DNA of 7,054 nucleotides from Paracoccaceae bacterium (GTDB taxonomy: Bacteria > Pseudomonadota > Alphaproteobacteria > Rhodobacterales > Rhodobacteraceae), in the NCBI GenBank assembly GCA_003564655.1, contig PXES01000212.1, positions 1-7,054 on the forward strand, in the 5' to 3' direction. The notes under the pieces were generated by a model. That model saw nothing but the letters and a program-made list of their open reading frames with translations. It did not search any database and had not been told where the DNA came from. Below, piece after piece: positions 6,698 to 7,054 of the stretch; the stretch's first letter is position 1, and the number at the start of each line of letters is the position of its first letter. Both the position numbers and the translations under genes were made by a program.

Positions 6698-6943
6698 CCA
6701 CACCACCGCCCAAGCAGCGCGACTGCCCCCTGTGATCGCAACTCCAAGAGCTGTCGGCAGGCGCGTTGTTGCCAATTCGTTCGGAATCTGCATCAAACCA
6801 CCCCCCATTCCGGAACGGATCAGGGCTCAGCCTCAAGCTTCTGATGCGGTTCAATCTGTCCACTGAACGCTCGGCCGGGTAGAAGCTGGCGCGCGTTCGG
6901 ACTACCCTGAATTACGAGAACGCCGTGACCGGAGAATGCAGCA

Positions 6944-7054
6944 ATGAACGCGTTGATCGGAAAGACATGCACACATTTCAAGGGGGGAAGATATGTTATC
7001 GTGGGGTTCGCAAAACACTCGGAAGATCACAGTGAACTGGTGATCTATCGTTCC
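6944..7054 (+). CDS. DUF1653 domain protein, N-terminal part only
   Basis: Only the first 37 codons lie in the window; the frame is open at the right edge. After a short lead (MNALIGKTCT) the sequence HFKGGRYVIVGFAKHSEDHS followed by ELVIYRS matches the core of the DUF1653 family, small bacterial proteins typically starting with a Y/T-x-H-F/Y-KG-x-x-Y pattern, then an ARHSE-like stretch and LVVYR. The family's function is unknown to me. The ATG at 6944 is preceded by GGAGA (6931-6935) eight bases upstream; an ATG at 6936 leads to a stop after three codons and is rejected. The gene is divergent from nrdJ and shares its 409-bp upstream region. Confidence 0.8.
   Translation, partial: MNALIGKTCTHFKGGRYVIVGFAKHSEDHSELVIYRS

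Larger units (their letters stand above)
6535..6943. promoter_or_regulatory. Divergent intergenic region between nrdJ and the DUF1653 gene
   Basis: These 409 bases separate two divergent genes and should hold both promoters. The part nearest nrdJ (about 6584-6660) is clearly AT-rich. On its minus strand TCGACA (plus 6644-6649) is a 5/6 match to a -35 box, but no good -10 sits at normal spacing; TATACC lies nearby. Three dyads are listed separately, and a GGGTAG/CTACCC pair (6877-6882 and 6902-6907) lies close to the DUF1653 gene. I looked for a cobalamin riboswitch (B12-box-like GCCACTG core) and for NrdR boxes before nrdJ and saw neither. Open frames here (minus 6599-6808 and 6459-6863, plus 6663-6866) have no recognisable motif and I do not call them genes. 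Confidence 0.6.

Noticed and set aside
6599..6808. 69-codon minus-strand frame upstream of nrdJ, possible leader peptide
   Set aside because: Composition is mixed rather than coding-like, no family motif, and it spans the dyads and AT-rich promoter zone.
6459..6863. 134-codon minus-strand frame overlapping the nrdJ start
   Set aside because: It runs through the nrdJ promoter region and its strong ribosome binding site and into nrdJ in another frame; no motif.
6877..6907. tRNA-like or terminator-like structure (GGGTAG/CTACCC arms)
   Set aside because: Only one 6-bp stem with a 19-nt loop, no other tRNA arms and no T-run; kept only as a note in the intergenic region.
6535..6943. Cobalamin riboswitch or NrdR boxes upstream of nrdJ
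   Set aside because: I looked for the conserved B12-box core and for the tandem NrdR palindromes on both strands and found neither. A covariance-model search would be decisive.

Overview
This 7,054-base window is high-GC bacterial DNA. Its gene content and protein sequences fit an alphaproteobacterium, most likely of the Rhodobacterales. That assignment is an inference from protein style (a short B12-dependent ribonucleotide reductase, a soluble PAS hybrid kinase, a DUF1653 protein); there is no rRNA or other direct marker here. I saw no insertion sequence, CRISPR array, tRNA or phage gene. The window looks like ordinary chromosome.

Layout, left to right. Positions 1-1562 (minus strand) hold the first ~520 codons of phosphoenolpyruvate synthase, ppsA; its 3' end lies off the left edge. 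Positions 1563-2132 are a gene-poor gap carrying the ppsA leader and, on the plus strand, a terminator-like hairpin with no visible gene to serve. Positions 2133-4052 (minus) encode a soluble hybrid histidine kinase with the order PAS-PAS-HisKA-HATPase-REC. It starts 18 nt after the stop of a glutathione S-transferase family gene (4071 to about 4700, minus). About 110 nt further upstream is a 574-residue adenosylcobalamin-dependent (class II) ribonucleotide reductase (4810-6534, minus). A 409-bp divergent intergenic region (6535-6943) contains three separate dyad-symmetric elements. It leads to the first 37 codons of a plus-strand DUF1653 protein that runs off the right edge.

How the genes may work together: nrdJ, the GST gene and the kinase gene point the same way with short gaps and could be one transcript, with the GST-kinase pair the best supported. 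ppsA is also co-directional, but the 570-bp gap and its own leader suggest a separate unit. NrdJ makes deoxyribonucleotides without needing oxygen, the GST handles thiol chemistry and the PAS kinase could sense a redox or small-molecule signal; a link between the three is inference only.

The most interesting points are these. NrdJ has Thr97 where the first redox-active cysteine of ribonucleotide reductases is expected, while the thiyl cysteine (Cys278) and the second redox cysteine (Cys289) remain. It also has a Cys-rich C-terminus (Cys535, Cys556, Cys559). The nrdJ upstream region carries stacked palindromes, and the ppsA-kinase gap has an orphan plus-strand terminator. I found no clearly undescribed multi-gene system.
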